Shown: piece after piece, positions 33,620 through 46,650 of the stretch
How positions within the stretch are numbered: the stretch's first letter is position 1
Layout of the letters: the number at the start of each line of letters is the position of its first letter
DNA from: Amyelois transitella
Lineage: Eukaryota; Arthropoda; Insecta; Lepidoptera; Pyralidae
Length of the DNA stretch: 64,000 bases
NCBI RefSeq assembly: GCF_032362555.1
Contig: NC_083531.1
Coordinates: 3,844,001 to 3,908,000 of the forward strand
Direction of reading: 5' to 3'
The notes under the pieces: model-generated
Seen by the model: the letters and a program-made list of their open reading frames with translations, nothing else
Told to the model about the DNA's origin: nothing
The model's database searches: none
Program-made: the position numbers and the translations under genes

Positions 33620-33771
33620 CTTATAATAAGCCTTTTTTCTACTTTTAAGTAATTGTGGCTTTTAAGTAACTTGGATTTTTGAACTAACCTCTCTGGAGAG
33701 GAGTCTGGACCATAATCCTTTCAGTCATAATGGTTACCATTGAGCGGCGGAAGACTTTGTAGGTTATCTCA

Positions 33772-33851
33772 CTTTTATGAGATGTAGACTTTTCTCCAAA
33801 ACATGAGGTACCTATGTTTTGGAGTCTGGAAAAGTCTACATCTCATAAAAG
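33772..33851. repeat. 80-bp near-perfect palindrome (hairpin)
   Basis: Arms of 33 bases pair perfectly except for a 5-base bulge at 33825-33829. The loop GAGGTACCT is itself nearly self-complementary. Confidence 0.95.
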
Positions 33852-33871
33852 AATTAGAAAATAGGAAGGTA

Positions 33872-34030
33872 CATTCATACATACATATCATCACGTCTAT
33901 ATCCCTTGCGAGGGGAGCCAAAATTCTTGAAAAGACTGATAGCCGTCGTTCAGCTGTTTGACTTAAGGATAGAATTGAGATTCAAATAGTGACAGGTTGC
34001 TAGCCCATCGCCTTAAAGAAGCATCTCAAT
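33872..34030 (-). repeat. Family A copy, tail part
   Basis: Starts about 20 bp after a large palindrome. Confidence 0.75.
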
Positions 34031-34568
34031 AGGAAGGTAGTTGGACAAAAATTTGGCTACTCCGTCATTTACTTCCATCAGCAATTTTTAGAACGATCAA
34101 AACATACTCCTTCAACTTCTGAGCATAATTCTAAAAAAAAACACGGGATGTAAACCATAAACATTGCGTTCCAACTTCAAAACATTGAGTAACATTCTGG
34201 GGTCATGTACAATTTAGGCCAAATCATTCATTACAAAATGGCTGCCCATTCATTCAACATCCATCTCATTCTCGCTCAACACAAATGTACAAACAAAAAA
34301 ATGCTTTCATCTCTTTCTATTAACGGACGCTAGAATACATTAAATATCTAGGACGTCGTATGAATTTCGAAGATTTTTTTTCATGTTTTATTAATTTTTC
34401 AGGAACGATCGAGAGAAATGTAACGGGAAAAATTACGGGATCTTTTCCCGTTGAAAAACCAAAAATCTGGGGCAGTTACTTCATAGTGACTAAGTGTCAT
34501 CCGGGATGAATCATTCACTTTCCTATATTAAGTAAATAGATCCGGAAGGCTTATAAATTAAGGTTTCA

Positions 34569-34683
34569 TATATACATACATATGGTCACGTCTATATCCC
34601 TTATGGGGAAGATAGAGCCAACAGTCTTGAAAAAGACTGATAGGCCACGCTCAGCTATTTGGTTTAATGATAGAATTGAGATA
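34569..34683 (-). repeat. Family A tail half
   Basis: Ends at TAGAATTGAGAT. Confidence 0.75.
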
Positions 34684-34728
34684 GGTAGGATTGATATTTA
34701 GATTTCATCTGAGTTTCAATTCCATCAT

Positions 34729-34928
34729 CTATACTTAATATTATAAAGCTGAAGTGTTTGTTCATTTATCGAGGAAGGCTTAAGGCTATATAACATCACG
34801 CTACAACTATTAGGAGCGAAGAAATAATGGAAAATGTGAAAAAAACGTGGTAAATTATACATCTTTGAGGGCTTCAATGATGCCGAAAATAACTATTCCA
34901 CACGGACGAAGTCGCGGGCACAGCTAGT
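34729..34928 (+). mobile_element. Family B element, internal deletion
   Basis: Both ends present. Confidence 0.8.
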
Positions 34929-34974
34929 TAAGCCATAAAACTGAACGTGGCCTTTTACCCTTTTCAAAACTTTA

Positions 34975-35090
34975 TTTATTTAGACAAAAAAAAATACACC
35001 AAGAATGATCAACATTAGAAACAAAATTATATATTATAGGTTCTGCTTATTTCAAAAGAAATCTCTTCCAGCAGACCCGAGATAGGAGAC
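34975..35090 (-). mobile_element. Another non-LTR 3' end
   Basis: TATAGGTTCTGCTTATTTCA to CTCTTCCAGC; matches 51165-51230 in inverse orientation. Confidence 0.6.
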
Positions 35091-35251
35091 ATGATGGAAT
35101 GGGTGACAGACGTATACGCCACACACACAACTATTTAGAGATATACATAAACAAATACGTAAATAAAATAAAATAAAGTTTTTTTTTTTCTTATTGTTTT
35201 TCTCTTTTTACTTACATCTTTTTGTGTGTGTGTGTGTATAAACTTGTCAAA

Positions 35252-35520
35252 TCTATACTAATATGATAAAGCTGAAAAGTTTGTTTGTTTGAACGCGCCA
35301 ATCTCAGGAACTACTGGTTCGAATTGAAAAAATCTTTTACGTGGAATAACCCATTTATCGAGGAAGGCCTTAGACTATAAAACATTACGTTTCAACTATT
35401 AGGAGCGAAGAAAAAATGGAAAATGTGAAAAAAAAACGGGGAAAATTATTCATCCTTGAGGGCTTCAATGATGCCCAAAATAACTATTCCACACGGACGG
35501 ACACGAAGGGAGCAGCTAGT
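35252..35520 (+). mobile_element. Family B element
   Basis: Ends AGCAGCTAGT and is followed at once by an RTE 3' part. Confidence 0.8.
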
Positions 35521-35524
35521 ATTT

Positions 35525-35800
35525 CTATAATGGTCAAGGGTCATGTGGAGAGGATGAATGAAAGCAGGTTGACTGAGCAGATATACAAGGAGAGTGTGGA
35601 GGGAAAGGTCGGGGTGGGAAGACCTAGACGAACGTATCTTGATCAAATAAAGGACGTCCTGGTAAATGGTCAGCTCAAAAGTACCCGAAACGGAGAGTTA
35701 TGAATGTGGATTAAGCGAAGGAAGTATGCAGAGATCGTGGCAAGTGGAAAGAGGTAGTCTCTGCCTACCCCTCCGGGAAAGAGGCGTGATTTTATATATG
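35525..35800 (+). mobile_element. RTE LINE 3' part
   Basis: Encodes [20 protein letters not shown]; the AGAGTTATGAATGTGGAT end is present after a short deletion. Confidence 0.8.
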
Positions 35801-36039
35801 TATGTATGTCAATTGTATGACACATTACTTAGTATGATACTATGACAATATGAAAGATTCAAAATCTATTTCTGGATGTATTGCAACACTAATAGTGTCA
35901 CGCGTCCCCGCATGCGGTTGGCCACAACTTGATGTCTGTATGTTTTATTCACTAGATCTCCTGACCTAAAAAGTTTATCTACGCAATTTTTCTTGCACCT
36001 TCGTTTTCTGTGCAGATTTTTATCTGATGAACAAAGAAT

Positions 36040-36304
36040 GTGCCGTGTGGTTCCCGGCACTATTAGTAAGAGAATAGGACCACTCAATCTCTTTCCAATG
36101 GATGTCGTTAAAAGGCGAATAAGGGATGGGCTTATAAACTTTGGATTCTTCTTTTAGGCGTCAGGCAAGCAACTTATCACTATTTGAATCTCAATTCTAT
36201 TATTAAGCCAAACAGCTGAAAGTGGCCTATCAGTCTTTTCAAGACTGTTGGCTCTGTCCATCCCGCAAGGGTTATAGACGTAATTATATGTATGTATGTA
36301 TGTA
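36040..36304 (+). repeat. Family A copy
   Basis: Full length. Confidence 0.85.
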
Positions 36305-36374
36305 TAAACAAAGAAAGGCAGTGTTATAGTTCAAGTTACCCGAGGCGTTTGTGAATTCTGACAATTATCTCAGC

Positions 36375-36560
36375 TGAAAAGCCGCGTTCAGCTGTTTGGC
36401 TTAATGATAGAATTGTGATTCAAATAGTGACAGGTTGCTAGCCCATTGCCTAAAAGAAGAATCCCAAATCCATAAGCCTATCCCTTAGTCGCATTTTACG
36501 ACATCTATGAGAATAAAAAGGAGGTTTTTTTTTTATTGGTGCCGGGAACCACACGGCACA
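36375..36560 (-). repeat. Family A copy lacking tail
   Basis: Opposed to the copy that ends at 36304. Confidence 0.75.
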
Positions 36561-36614
36561 GCAACGTCTATTGTAAATACACGTACTAAGGTAGTCATTC
36601 CATTTTCAGAAAGG

Positions 36615-36725
36615 TCGAAGTAATCCGAGTAATGCGTGTAGATTGAGTGAAAGAAGTATGTGTGGATCGTGGCTAGTGGATAGATGAATTCTCTGCCTAC
36701 CCCTCCGGGAGAGCGGCCTGATTTT
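36615..36725 (+). mobile_element. RTE LINE 3' end
   Basis: Partial; ends GGAGAGCGGCCTGATTTTAT. Confidence 0.7.
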
Positions 36726-36794
36726 ATTAATGTAAATATTTCATATCATATTATATCGTATTATATTAATGTAAATATTTCATATCATATTTCA

Positions 36795-37055
36795 GTGCCG
36801 TGCGGTTACCGGCAACAATACAAAAAGAATAGGACCACTCCATCTCTTTCCTATGGGTGTCGTAAAAGGCGAATAAGGGATAGGCTTATGAAATTGCGAT
36901 CCTTTTTTTTAGGCGATGGGCTAGCAACCTGTCACTATTTGGATCTCAATTCCATCATTAAGCCGAGCAGCTGAACGTGGCCATTCAGTCTTTTCGGGAC
37001 TATTGGCACTGTCTACCCCGTAAGGGATATAGACGTGACTATATGTATGTATGTA
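36795..37055 (+). repeat. Family A copy
   Basis: Full length with TATG tail. Confidence 0.85.
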
Positions 37056-37184
37056 AATATTTAATCAAACATCGTACCTACGTGACCAACAGCACGATGC
37101 CTGCTCAATCTGGTCCACTTTCAAATAAGGTCGTATAGTATTTTTTTAACAAAGAAATCCCATGACACACTTTTTAAACTAAAA

Positions 37185-37920
37185 CGGTTTGTTTTTAGAG
37201 TTCCGTGCCTGAAATATAACCCGATAACTAAACCTCCGCCGTCTGTCTGTTCGTCTGTCTTAAACCAGGCTGTATCTCGTAAACCGTGATAGTTAGAATG
37301 CTGAAATATTCTCAAATTACTTACTTATATTACTAATATTCTCAATTTACACTGCCGCTGTAAAAATAAATACTAAAAAAAAAAAATATTAAGGGGGTTC
37401 CCCTTACAATAAACGAGTTTATTTTCGTATTATATATGTATATTGGTCTTCATAATTTTTAACAGAATAATTAGTTATATATTGACTTTCAAAATAAATA
37501 ATTTATACTAATATTATAAAGCTGAAAAGTTTGTTTGTTTGAACGCGCTAATCTCAGGAACTGCTGCTTCGAATTGAAAAAAATATTTTTGTTGTGAATA
37601 GATATAAGCTGCAACTTTTAGGAGCGAAGAAATAATGGAAAATGTGAAAAAAAAAACGGGGAAATATTTCATCCCTGAGGACTTTAATGATGCCCAAAAT
37701 AAATATTCCACGCGGACGAAGTCACGGGCACAGCTAGTAACAAATATGTAGAAATACATTTATTATTAAAGGCATACCACGCTGTCATTTTAAGCAATTT
37801 CGTGGTCGATTTTAATAAACAGTTAAGTGTTTAAATAAACAAAGGTTTTACAAATAAACGTGATGATGGTACGGAACACTTCGTGCGCGAGATCAACTCG
37901 CACTTGGCCGTTTTTTTAAA
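37185..37920. repeat. Fragments of a common lepidopteran repeat around a family B element
   Basis: AGAGTTCCGTGCCTGAAATA (near 37197) and GGTACGGAACACTTCGTGCG (near 37869) look like the two ends of one repeat family seen widely in Lepidoptera. Confidence 0.5.
37503..37738 (+). mobile_element. Family B element
   Basis: Start and CTAG end intact. Confidence 0.8.
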
Positions 37921-38027
37921 TTTGATAACACATATCTTTATTCGTAACGGGAATACAGAAAACATTATGGGCGCCTACTTTTTTTTTAATTATAAATATC
38001 AATCAATAGATTTTTATTGATTTTCGT

Positions 38028-38244
38028 AAAATGCGAAGGGAGAGGCTTATAAAGTTGGGCTTCCTCTTGTAGGCGATGGGCTAGCAACCTGTCACTATTT
38101 GAATCTCAATTCCATCATGCAGCCATGCAGCTGAACGTGGCCTTTCATTATTTTGGAGACTATTCTTTTCGAGATTCTTTTGTTGGCTCTGTCTACCCCG
38201 GAAGGGATATAGACGTGATTATATACATATATGTATGTATGTAA
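38028..38244 (+). repeat. Family A copy, 5' truncated
   Basis: Contains a small internal duplication around the AAGACT hairpin. Confidence 0.75.
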
Positions 38245-38399
38245 CTTTTTATTTAAGGTGAATGCTATCAATCTGTCAGTAATTATTTGAACCTTTAAGC
38301 TTTTAATAAAATTGATCTGAGTTCAATTCCCGGCCAGTCCCCTCTAAATAAATTAATAACCAGTAAACATATTATCATGCTAATAACACATTAAGCTCA

Positions 38400-39960
38400 C
38401 TTTTTTTAGCAGATGCTGTGAATTCAGCACTCCAAATGAACCCCTGGGGGGCTTCGGCCTAATCCCACTTGATCCGAATACTCGATACTCATTAACATCG
38501 ATAAATAAATCGAATAATTCAATCGATGCTTCCGCGAAAGTGATTTCGTTTTCGTTCGTAACTTTTGATCAAATGGCGACTCATACTAGCTGCGGCCGGG
38601 CTCCGTTTGAGAATTACATACCTACATAGATATGGTCACACACAGAGCCAACAGTCTTGAAAAAACTAATAGGCCACGCTCAGCTATTTGGCTTAATGAC
38701 AGAATTGAGATTCAAATAGTGGCAGGTTGCTAGCCCATCGCCTAATAAAGAGTCCCAAGTTTGTAAGCCTATCCCTTAGTCGCCATTTACGACATCCATA
38801 GGAAAGAGATGGAGTGGTCCTATTCTTTTTTGTACCGTGCCGGGAACCACACATTTTTTATGATAGTCCGCGATACTGGCGCCACTCTACATTATTCCTG
38901 TCACATTGGGCGCGAAATTAATTCCGATTACGAGTTCGCGGTATTTGGACATTCAAAAAAAGAATGATATTGTTTTTATCGGGAAAAGTCATACAAGGCC
39001 GAATTTCTTTGTATCTTTATTGAGAAAGAAAGTTTTCGAATTTATTTGATATTGCATTTGGTTACGTTACTGGTAACCATTAACTCGTTCTAAAAATAGG
39101 GGTGTGTTATTTAAGTATATTAATTTTGGGTATCATATATTTATTTTATTGACGAGATGATATTTTCACATTAAGCAATTTCATTATTTTGAGGTTGGAT
39201 TTGTTTTTATAATATGACTTTAATGAACTATATTTAGACTATTACAAAATCAAGCAATCCGCAGAACTAATTGCTGCTGAATTATAAAAAGTTGGATTCC
39301 TTCCGGTTCCGGGTGCGGACGCAATCGGAAATCAAGCCAGGAAGATGAATGAGTGTGTTGTGTGTGTGAGAGACAGAGAAAGAGAGAAAATACCCGAAAA
39401 CCCTAATAACAAACCGACTCCTATTTTTACGCCACAAAAATTTGGGCGTCCATTTCAAAACGACCAAAAAGTCTAGACTTTTATCACTGACAATAAAAAA
39501 AAATACATTTATATTTCATAAGCGACCCAACCTGACCCAATTTATTCCTCACAAAAAACCAGGAAACTTCTTTATGGTAATATTTGGCGACCTTATCTCC
39601 AAAACGGAATTATGCATTGATTTTTTTTGGCAATTTTTTTTTGCTATGGTAAGCCAAGGCGGCGATATTGTTCCTGTCTCTATGGGACCATATACATACT
39701 CATGAATGATGACGCCTAATTCCCGGATGGGTAGGTAAATACTACATATTTCCGTAAGCGGGTACCCGATGAACCGGGAACCGATATGTGTTGTCGGATA
39801 TATTAAAGAGCAATAATTTCTGAAATACTTAGTTCCAGGCCTAGGTTTAGAAAATTCGACCTAAATAATCGACATAAATCCTTGCCTTATGTATTTGATC
39901 TTTGTAAAAAAAAAATAATTAGGTATGTTTTTACATCAATAAAGTTGAGATATTTCCTTT
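38400..39960. other. Intergenic DNA between spook and neverland
   Basis: Apart from the family A copy at 38625, it has a second small CGAT cluster (38485-38545) and otherwise no recognisable gene. Confidence 0.5.
38625..38858 (-). repeat. Family A copy
   Basis: Near complete; lacks the CCTTGCGGGG segment. Confidence 0.8.
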
Positions 39961-40179
39961 TTCACTTTGTAATGTGTCTCTCGTGCTCTCCCTGTCGATA
40001 TCAGGAAAGCCCAGACTATTGATAGTTTCAAAAATCTCGTTAGGTCTCATTATCTTTCTACTCTTTCCTAAGTATATGTTATTTTTATGTATTTATCTGT
40101 ATTTATGCGTATTTGTATGTATTATATATAGATATATATTATGTATGTATTTTATTATGTTCAAACATTTATTTTTCTT

Positions 40180-40350
40180 GCTCTGCGCCAACGCCAATCT
40201 CCTATTTGATTTCCTTCCACCCAAAGGTTGACTGGAAGAGATTGCTTTAGCGATAAGTCCGCCTTTGTACCATATATGTCTGCTTTGTGTTGTTTTGTAT
40301 GTTTTACTCTTATGGTGCAATAAAGAGTTTTATCTATCTATCTATCTAAT
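40180..40350 (+). mobile_element. Non-LTR retrotransposon 3' end with TCTA tail
   Basis: Contains GACTGGAAGAGATTGCTTTA, AATAAAGAG and a TCTA microsatellite. The same segment recurs inverted near 728-840, 16690-16755 and 45085-45225. Confidence 0.75.
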
Positions 40351-40824
40351 GTGTAAAACTGATTCGAATCGCTTTTCTTTCACATTTTTTTTGAGAGCTT
40401 ATTTACAACCGTAGGGATTATGTGTCATCTAAAGCGTAGCAGTTATATACTCTTTAGTGTTATCTTGCAACGCGCGAAATTTCCTGCGCACTTGTAATCT
40501 TGTCAAAAAAAAACTCAGAATTTAGATGCGATAGGTGACTAATGGTTGAGATTACATTTGTGACGACACATTTACTACTTAGTAGGTGCTTATTAATCAT
40601 TACCACTTCTCTATCATCTAAACATACCGATTGTAAAATTTAAACTGACTAAGGCAGTACAGACAGTAATTGAAAGATAGTTTCAAAGAATCTTTATGGG
40701 AGATCTAATAAAAAACTATCCTTTGTTTATAAAAAAATCGATTCCGTCGTTTTTCTATCGTTTTGTATGTATCGTATCGTATCATACGAAGTCGTGGGCA
40801 ACGAATTTGTATGGTACCTATACA

Positions 40825-41042
40825 ATCCTACTAATATTATATTATTAATGCGAATGTGAGTATGTCAGGATGTCAGTATGGATGTTTGTTACTCTTTCAC
40901 ACAAAAACTACTGAACCGATTACATGAAATTTGGTATGTGGGTAGCTGAAGACCCAGAATAACACATAGGCTACTATTTATCCCGGAGTTCCCGCGGGAT
41001 TGATAGGGTTTCCATGCGGACGAAATCACGGGCGGCCTCTAG
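40825..41042 (+). mobile_element. Family C element
   Basis: Complete from TCCTACTAATATTAT to CTCTAG. Confidence 0.85.
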
Positions 41043-41920
41043 TGTATCATAGCTATTCTCCAGTGTCAAAACACTAATGCTTAAAATTAAAACTTGAGTT
41101 GCTCTACGGAGTAGAAAATATTTTCGTTATATTTTCATTCAATTGTTTTTTTGCGCGGTTCTTCTACATCTATGGTTTTTTTTTATTATTATAAAACTGA
41201 CAAGTAATAAAAAAGAAACTTTAGGCAAAGGAATAAATTCACGGTCATCCATAGTCGCACCGGGCATACGTTGTTGTTTCGACAAAACCATTCTCGATTC
41301 ATAATATCTGTAAACATTATTCAAATGTACCTTTGACGCACAGAACACCATTAATATTGTATTGAGGCGATGGGACTTACAAATTCACAGACGGAGAAGA
41401 TGCGTTCGGATACACTGATTAATATAAGTTGTCAAAACGTTATTTTTTTTTAATATCAAAGCACCGCGTTATTTTCCGCCCACTCCATCTATTTCCTATG
41501 GATGTTATAAAAAGCGATCAAGGGAATAGGTACATGCATCTAACAGCTTTTGCCATGATCCAATATGGGTTAACTTCCCCTGAAAACGTCGTAGAGGTCA
41601 GGCAGGAATCGCTTTTTGTTTTTTTTTCATACCAAACTAGTTAATCGCCATGGCGCACCCTAAGCTCTTCTCCAGAGAGGTGATGATGTAACCGGGTCTA
41701 ACGCCAGGAGGAAGAAGATGAGAGAGAGAGAGATCTGAATTGTGAATAATTCAGTTATAATTCTTTATCTACGCTGATTCATTTTAACACACACACTTAG
41801 TATAACATTTCTATATTTTTATCATTGTTTAAGGGGAAGCTACAACCCTGGCCAGATTTAAATCTCAAATCCACTGGATGGGATTCGAACCAGAGACAAT
41901 TTTTTTTTATATATAGCCAA

Positions 41921-42145
41921 TGTGCCGTGTGGTTCCCGGCACCAATACAAAAAAGAATAGGACCACTCCATCTCTTCCTATCTATATAAGTATTTATTAT
42001 AAAATATGGTATCGTTGAGTTAGTATCTCGTAACACAAGTCTCGAACTTACTTCGAGGCTAACTCAATCAGTGTAATCTGTCCCGTATATATAATTATAA
42101 TTAATTATACTTTTTTTGTATTGGTGCCGGGAACCAAACGGCACA
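41921..42145. repeat. Family A heads around a SINE tail
   Basis: A plus-strand head at 41921-41977 and a minus-strand head at 42112-42145 enclose a SINE tail. Confidence 0.75.
41980..42095 (+). mobile_element. SINE tail
   Basis: Only the 3' 115 bp. Confidence 0.8.
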
Positions 42146-42830
42146 ATTCTTCATACTTTGAACTTACTATGCCTTATAATGACATAACTCCTGAAATTTC
42201 TAACTGGATCCCCGTGTTTGAATCACACATCGATAGATACGAGTAAGTACTGATAATAAATGAGTCACTGAACCAATTTACTAGTACGCATACTCGTTCG
42301 AACAGATAAGATTGGTTTTCAGTATTGAATAATAAGGTTTTATGACGAAGTAAACAATAAATTATAATCTTTACTAGCATACGACCCGTGTCCGCCCGCC
42401 CAATCAGAATATCCCATTAATAAAGATGAGGACAAGGTCATAAAACAATATAAATTAATTAAAAACATGATTGAATACACGTACTTACTTAATTTTATAA
42501 ATACTTACATTGATTACGTGAATTTTTAGTTTTAATTTTGACGCCATAAAGGTTTAAAGTATAAAAATTCAAAACACGGTTCGTAAGTCCATTTTAACTA
42601 TTATTTTAAAATAACTATGCTTATTAAAAATATTAATGAATAAAAATAATTTGGAACAAATTTTATTAAGACATCATATATACATATAGGTACTTTTTTA
42701 TTCAGGCAGCTACATTTCCAAAGAAATAAAGTTTACAACGCGAACAAGTAACTTAGGTGTGACGTCATTCTAAAATAGAATTTTGTAAGTGGCGTTTTTG
42801 ACTCGTCCAAATAATGTAATAAATAAATAA

Positions 42831-43085
42831 TACATACATAGGGTCACGTCTATATCCCTTGCGGGGTAGACAGAGCCAACAGTCTTGAAAAGACTGAATG
42901 GCCACGTTCAGCTATTTGGCTTAATGATAGAATTGAGATTTAAATAGTGACAGGTTGCTAGCCCATCGCCTAAAAGAAGAATCCCAAGTTTGTAAGCCTA
43001 TCCCTTAGTCGCCTTTTACGACATCCATGGGAAAGACATGGAGTGATCCTATTCTTTTTTGTATTGGTGCCGGGAACCACACGGC
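42831..43085 (-). repeat. Family A copy
   Basis: Full length, close to consensus. Confidence 0.85.
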
Positions 43086-43334
43086 TCCATTATAAATAAA
43101 TAATAAAACGTTTATTGTCCTCTTTACAAAGGTAAGTCTTAAGATTATTTTAAAACTACGTTTTATACATTTTATTTAATTGCTTGATATCAACAATGTG
43201 ATGTATAATACATCGTTATATCTCGGGCAATTTTTGTTTATTGATTTGATGATTTCACCAATGTTTTAGTCGTTATGATATGATATTGATGAACACAAAA
43301 ACAAAAATTAGTCATCATGCCTATTTCTAAAATA

Positions 43335-43396
43335 AAAGGATCACTCCATTTCTTTCCCATGGATGTCGTAAAAGGCGACTAAGAGATAGGCTTGAC
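43335..43396 (+). repeat. Family A head fragment
   Basis: About 60 bp. Confidence 0.7.
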
Positions 43397-43723
43397 GCTC
43401 CTTGATCTGTGGCTATTTGAATGAAATTGCTTTGTTTTCTCAACTCAGAAAAACATTTAAAGTTTGTTTCATCAAAATCGGTTCACTAAAAAAAAGTTAT
43501 CGTCATTTGAATGAACTCAAGGCATGGTTTGCCTGCAAATAAGTAACGAAATTTAAAATTTAAAGTCATTTATCATTGTACGACAGCATCATACCTACAT
43601 ATAACATATAAATATAGGTGAAAATCAGTTTGATAATATCCTGGTTTTGCCGCACATAACATACGTAATTCTCACGTAAAAAGGTTTTTGGTTTGTTATT
43701 TTACTTTAATTTCGATAGTACCG

Positions 43724-43970
43724 CAGCGGCCTCGATGGTCCAGTGGTTGGCGCGTGAGACTGTGAAGTTGGCGGTCCAAGTTCGAGCCCTAACAAAAACA
43801 AGATATTTTATTTTTCATATTATATTGATTGAAAATTTACGCGGACGAAGTCGCGGGCAACAGCTAGTTATAAATATAGTATTGTTGAGTTAGTATCTCG
43901 TAACACAAGTTTCAAACTTACTTCGAGGCTAACTCAATCTGTGCAATTTGTCCCGTATATATTTATTTAT
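43724..43970 (+). mobile_element. Different tRNA-like head, Helitron end and SINE tail in series
   Basis: GCGGCCTCGATGGTCCAGTG to CAAGTTCGAGCCC is a tRNA-like promoter unrelated to the main SINE head. A Helitron end (about 43840-43868) and a SINE tail follow. Confidence 0.6.
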
Positions 43971-44364
43971 TTTCCAATTTCTTAAATCATTTCTGTTTCA
44001 TTCTAGACCCATACTTCTTTGAATAATGGCACTTACGTATTTGTAACAGACACTAAAGTATTATCACATCTTTTTCTCATAAGCGATAGACAGAGCCAAT
44101 TGGCGCAAGACTCGAAGGTGTTTTTTTTCTAGCTGGCTCAAAGAGTAGGTACACATTTTTAAACCCAAAGGTTTGCCTTCAGGCGTTAAGACGGAAATTA
44201 GCCTAAAAATACTTGTTCAATGTGCGATAAAGATCTTAATGCGCGTAATCAGATATTTTGGCAACATATTGAGCGGAATTTTAAATAATTTAAATAAAAT
44301 TAAATTCTGGTCTTGATAATAAAAGTTAGTAGCAAGTAGGTACTTACGTACATACATACAAAAA

Positions 44365-44500
44365 TAAAATCACGCCTTTTTCCCGGAGGGGTAGGCAGAG
44401 ACTACATCTTTCCACTTGCCACGATCTCTGCATTCTGCTTCATGCAAGCTCGGCGGTTACGGGTACCCTTTACCTGACCCATTGCCAGGACGCCTTAATT
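44365..44500 (-). mobile_element. RTE LINE 3' end
   Basis: Preceded by CATA repeats; a 30-bp deletion before CATGCAAGCTCGG. Confidence 0.8.
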
Positions 44501-45084
44501 CAAGGTAATTTATTATAAAATAATTTTACTATAGGTCCTTGTAGTTATATATCTTTATGCTTAGGTTATTTTATCTATAATTAGGACTAAGTTTAATCAG
44601 TTGACAATGATACCTATATCAGCAGCTCTATAGATTAGTATGAACGAACATCTATACTAATATTATAAATGTATATATAAATGTATAAAAGCGAACAGAT
44701 AAAGTGACAGGACGATTTTTTATTCCTATCCTTCTAAGTCTATCTGACATTGTCTTCCCCGCAAGGGATTAAGATGTAATTATATAAATGTATGTCCTAA
44801 GGTATTCCTATATAAAAAACAATCCCGAATATTCTACGATAAATAGTTCATGTATCCGAACGCATTCGAAAATCCAAAATGGCGCCACTGCTAACGGTCT
44901 GCCGCGAAAACACGTCCAAATCAGTTTATACAACAAGTTACAGTTACAAAATAACCATTGCAAATGCTATTCAGAATGTATGGTTACCGATTTAATATAA
45001 CGAAACGCATTTATTGCTACTTTCTTTAGAAAATCACAATGACGTTCGCGCCAAAACGCAATGCAAAACTAACCTATAGATAGA

Positions 45085-45225
45085 TCTTTATTTCACCATA
45101 AGAAAAAGAAAAACAGAAAAAAAACACAGGTAATGAGGTACAAAGGCGGACTTATTGCTAAAGCAATCTCTTCCAGTCAACCTTAGGGTGGGAGGAAATT
45201 AAAATAGAAAGGCGATTGGCGCAGT
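45085..45225 (-). mobile_element. Same non-LTR 3' end
   Basis: GGTACAAAGGCGGACTTATT marks the family. Confidence 0.75.
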
Positions 45226-45429
45226 ACCTATGTACATATAAAATAAAGTAGGTATATAAGTAAGCATTAGACGTATTATTGGCAAAAAATCAGCTGATAT
45301 TTTAGTTTTTTTAGGGTACTGTATTAAAATTTAATAACGCAAGGATGTGGATTATTTTAAAACATAAAACTCGCTCATTTGTTACCTTTTATTTATATTT
45401 CTTTGCAAAACAGAATTTTCATTATATCT

Positions 45430-45550
45430 GTACCAATATTATAAAGCTGAAAAGTTTGTTTGTTTGAACGCGCTAATCTCAGGAACTACTGGTTCGAATT
45501 GAAAAATTCTTTTTGTGTTGAATAGACCATTTATCGGGGAAGGCTTTATG
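45430..45550 (+). mobile_element. Family B element, 5' half
   Basis: Fused after AAGGCTTTATG to a family A tail (45550-45600). Confidence 0.75.
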
Positions 45551-46114
45551 AAAACTGTTGGCTCTGTCTTCCCCGCAAGAGATATTGACGTGACTATATG
45601 GTTGTTTGTAAATATTAAAACAACTGAAAATCATTCTCTCTTAAAAAACAGATTTTGTCTCGTACACACAACCGCACATCAAGCTACCCTGATTGGAACT
45701 CGAGTGAGAGATAATAGAGACGAATTTGCAGTGGGTAAGTTGATGTGCTGTTGAATGTACATTTATTAATTATACCTATGATGGCCATGAAGATAAAATA
45801 ATAATACATCAGTTAGATGTTTCGTCTTATGTAGATATGAGTTGGACTTTCTTCAGCTGTTTGGGCGTAGCTATGGATGGGTAATATTGAAATAGGGTGG
45901 GCCCATTATTTATAAATATTTTATTAAATTGTGTCGTGTGCTCGTAACACAAGTATCGAACTTATTTCGCGGCACTCAATCTAATTCTTATTATTTTAGA
46001 AAGTGTAATTTGTTTGACTGTCATTTCGAATGGCAACTGTTAATTAATTTAAAGTTATTTCAATTTTAAAATTTCATGTATCAGATTCGACAAGACACAC
46101 CTTCAGAAAACACT

Positions 46115-46215
46115 TCTTGAATGTGGATGAAGCGAAGGAAGTATGCAGAGATAGTGGCAAGTGAAAAGAAGTGATCTCTGCCTACACCTCCAGGAAAAAG
46201 GCGTGATTTTATGTA
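46115..46215 (+). mobile_element. RTE LINE 3' end
   Basis: GAATGTGGATGAAGCGAAGG to GGCGTGATTTTATG. Confidence 0.8.
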
Positions 46216-46267
46216 CGTAGGTATGTCGGTATCGTGAATTTGTTTTTATGAAATGGAATACATGTAC

Positions 46268-46437
46268 TGCCATGGGATTCTTTTTTTAGACGATGGGCTA
46301 GCAACCTGTCGCTATTTGAATCTCAACTCTATTATTAAGCCAAATAGCTGAACGTGGCCATTCTGTCTTTACAAGACTGTTGGCTCTGTCTACCCTACGA
46401 GGGATATAGACGTGACTATATTTATGTATGTATGTAC
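46268..46437 (+). repeat. Family A copy, 5' truncated
   Basis: Directly follows an RTE 3' end. Confidence 0.8.
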
Positions 46438-46650
46438 TGACATGTCATCCGAAAACAGAAGCCCCTCCCTGACCCTCCCTGACCGTACATTACAGCTCTA
46501 CATACGTCCAAGTGCTATCAAATTCGTATCAATGTACTGAATTTGAACTGAACGCGCACCGAATGTTTAGAACTGGCCCTTGACGATAAGATAGTAATAA
46601 AAGAACACAAGTGTAAACATCTAAACCAAATTTCAGGTGATTCTGTCTAA

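Noticed and set aside
39442..40231. Two short plus-strand frames, possible small genes
   Set aside because: No splice context, no family resemblance, and the second overlaps a LINE 3' end with A/T-rich codons.
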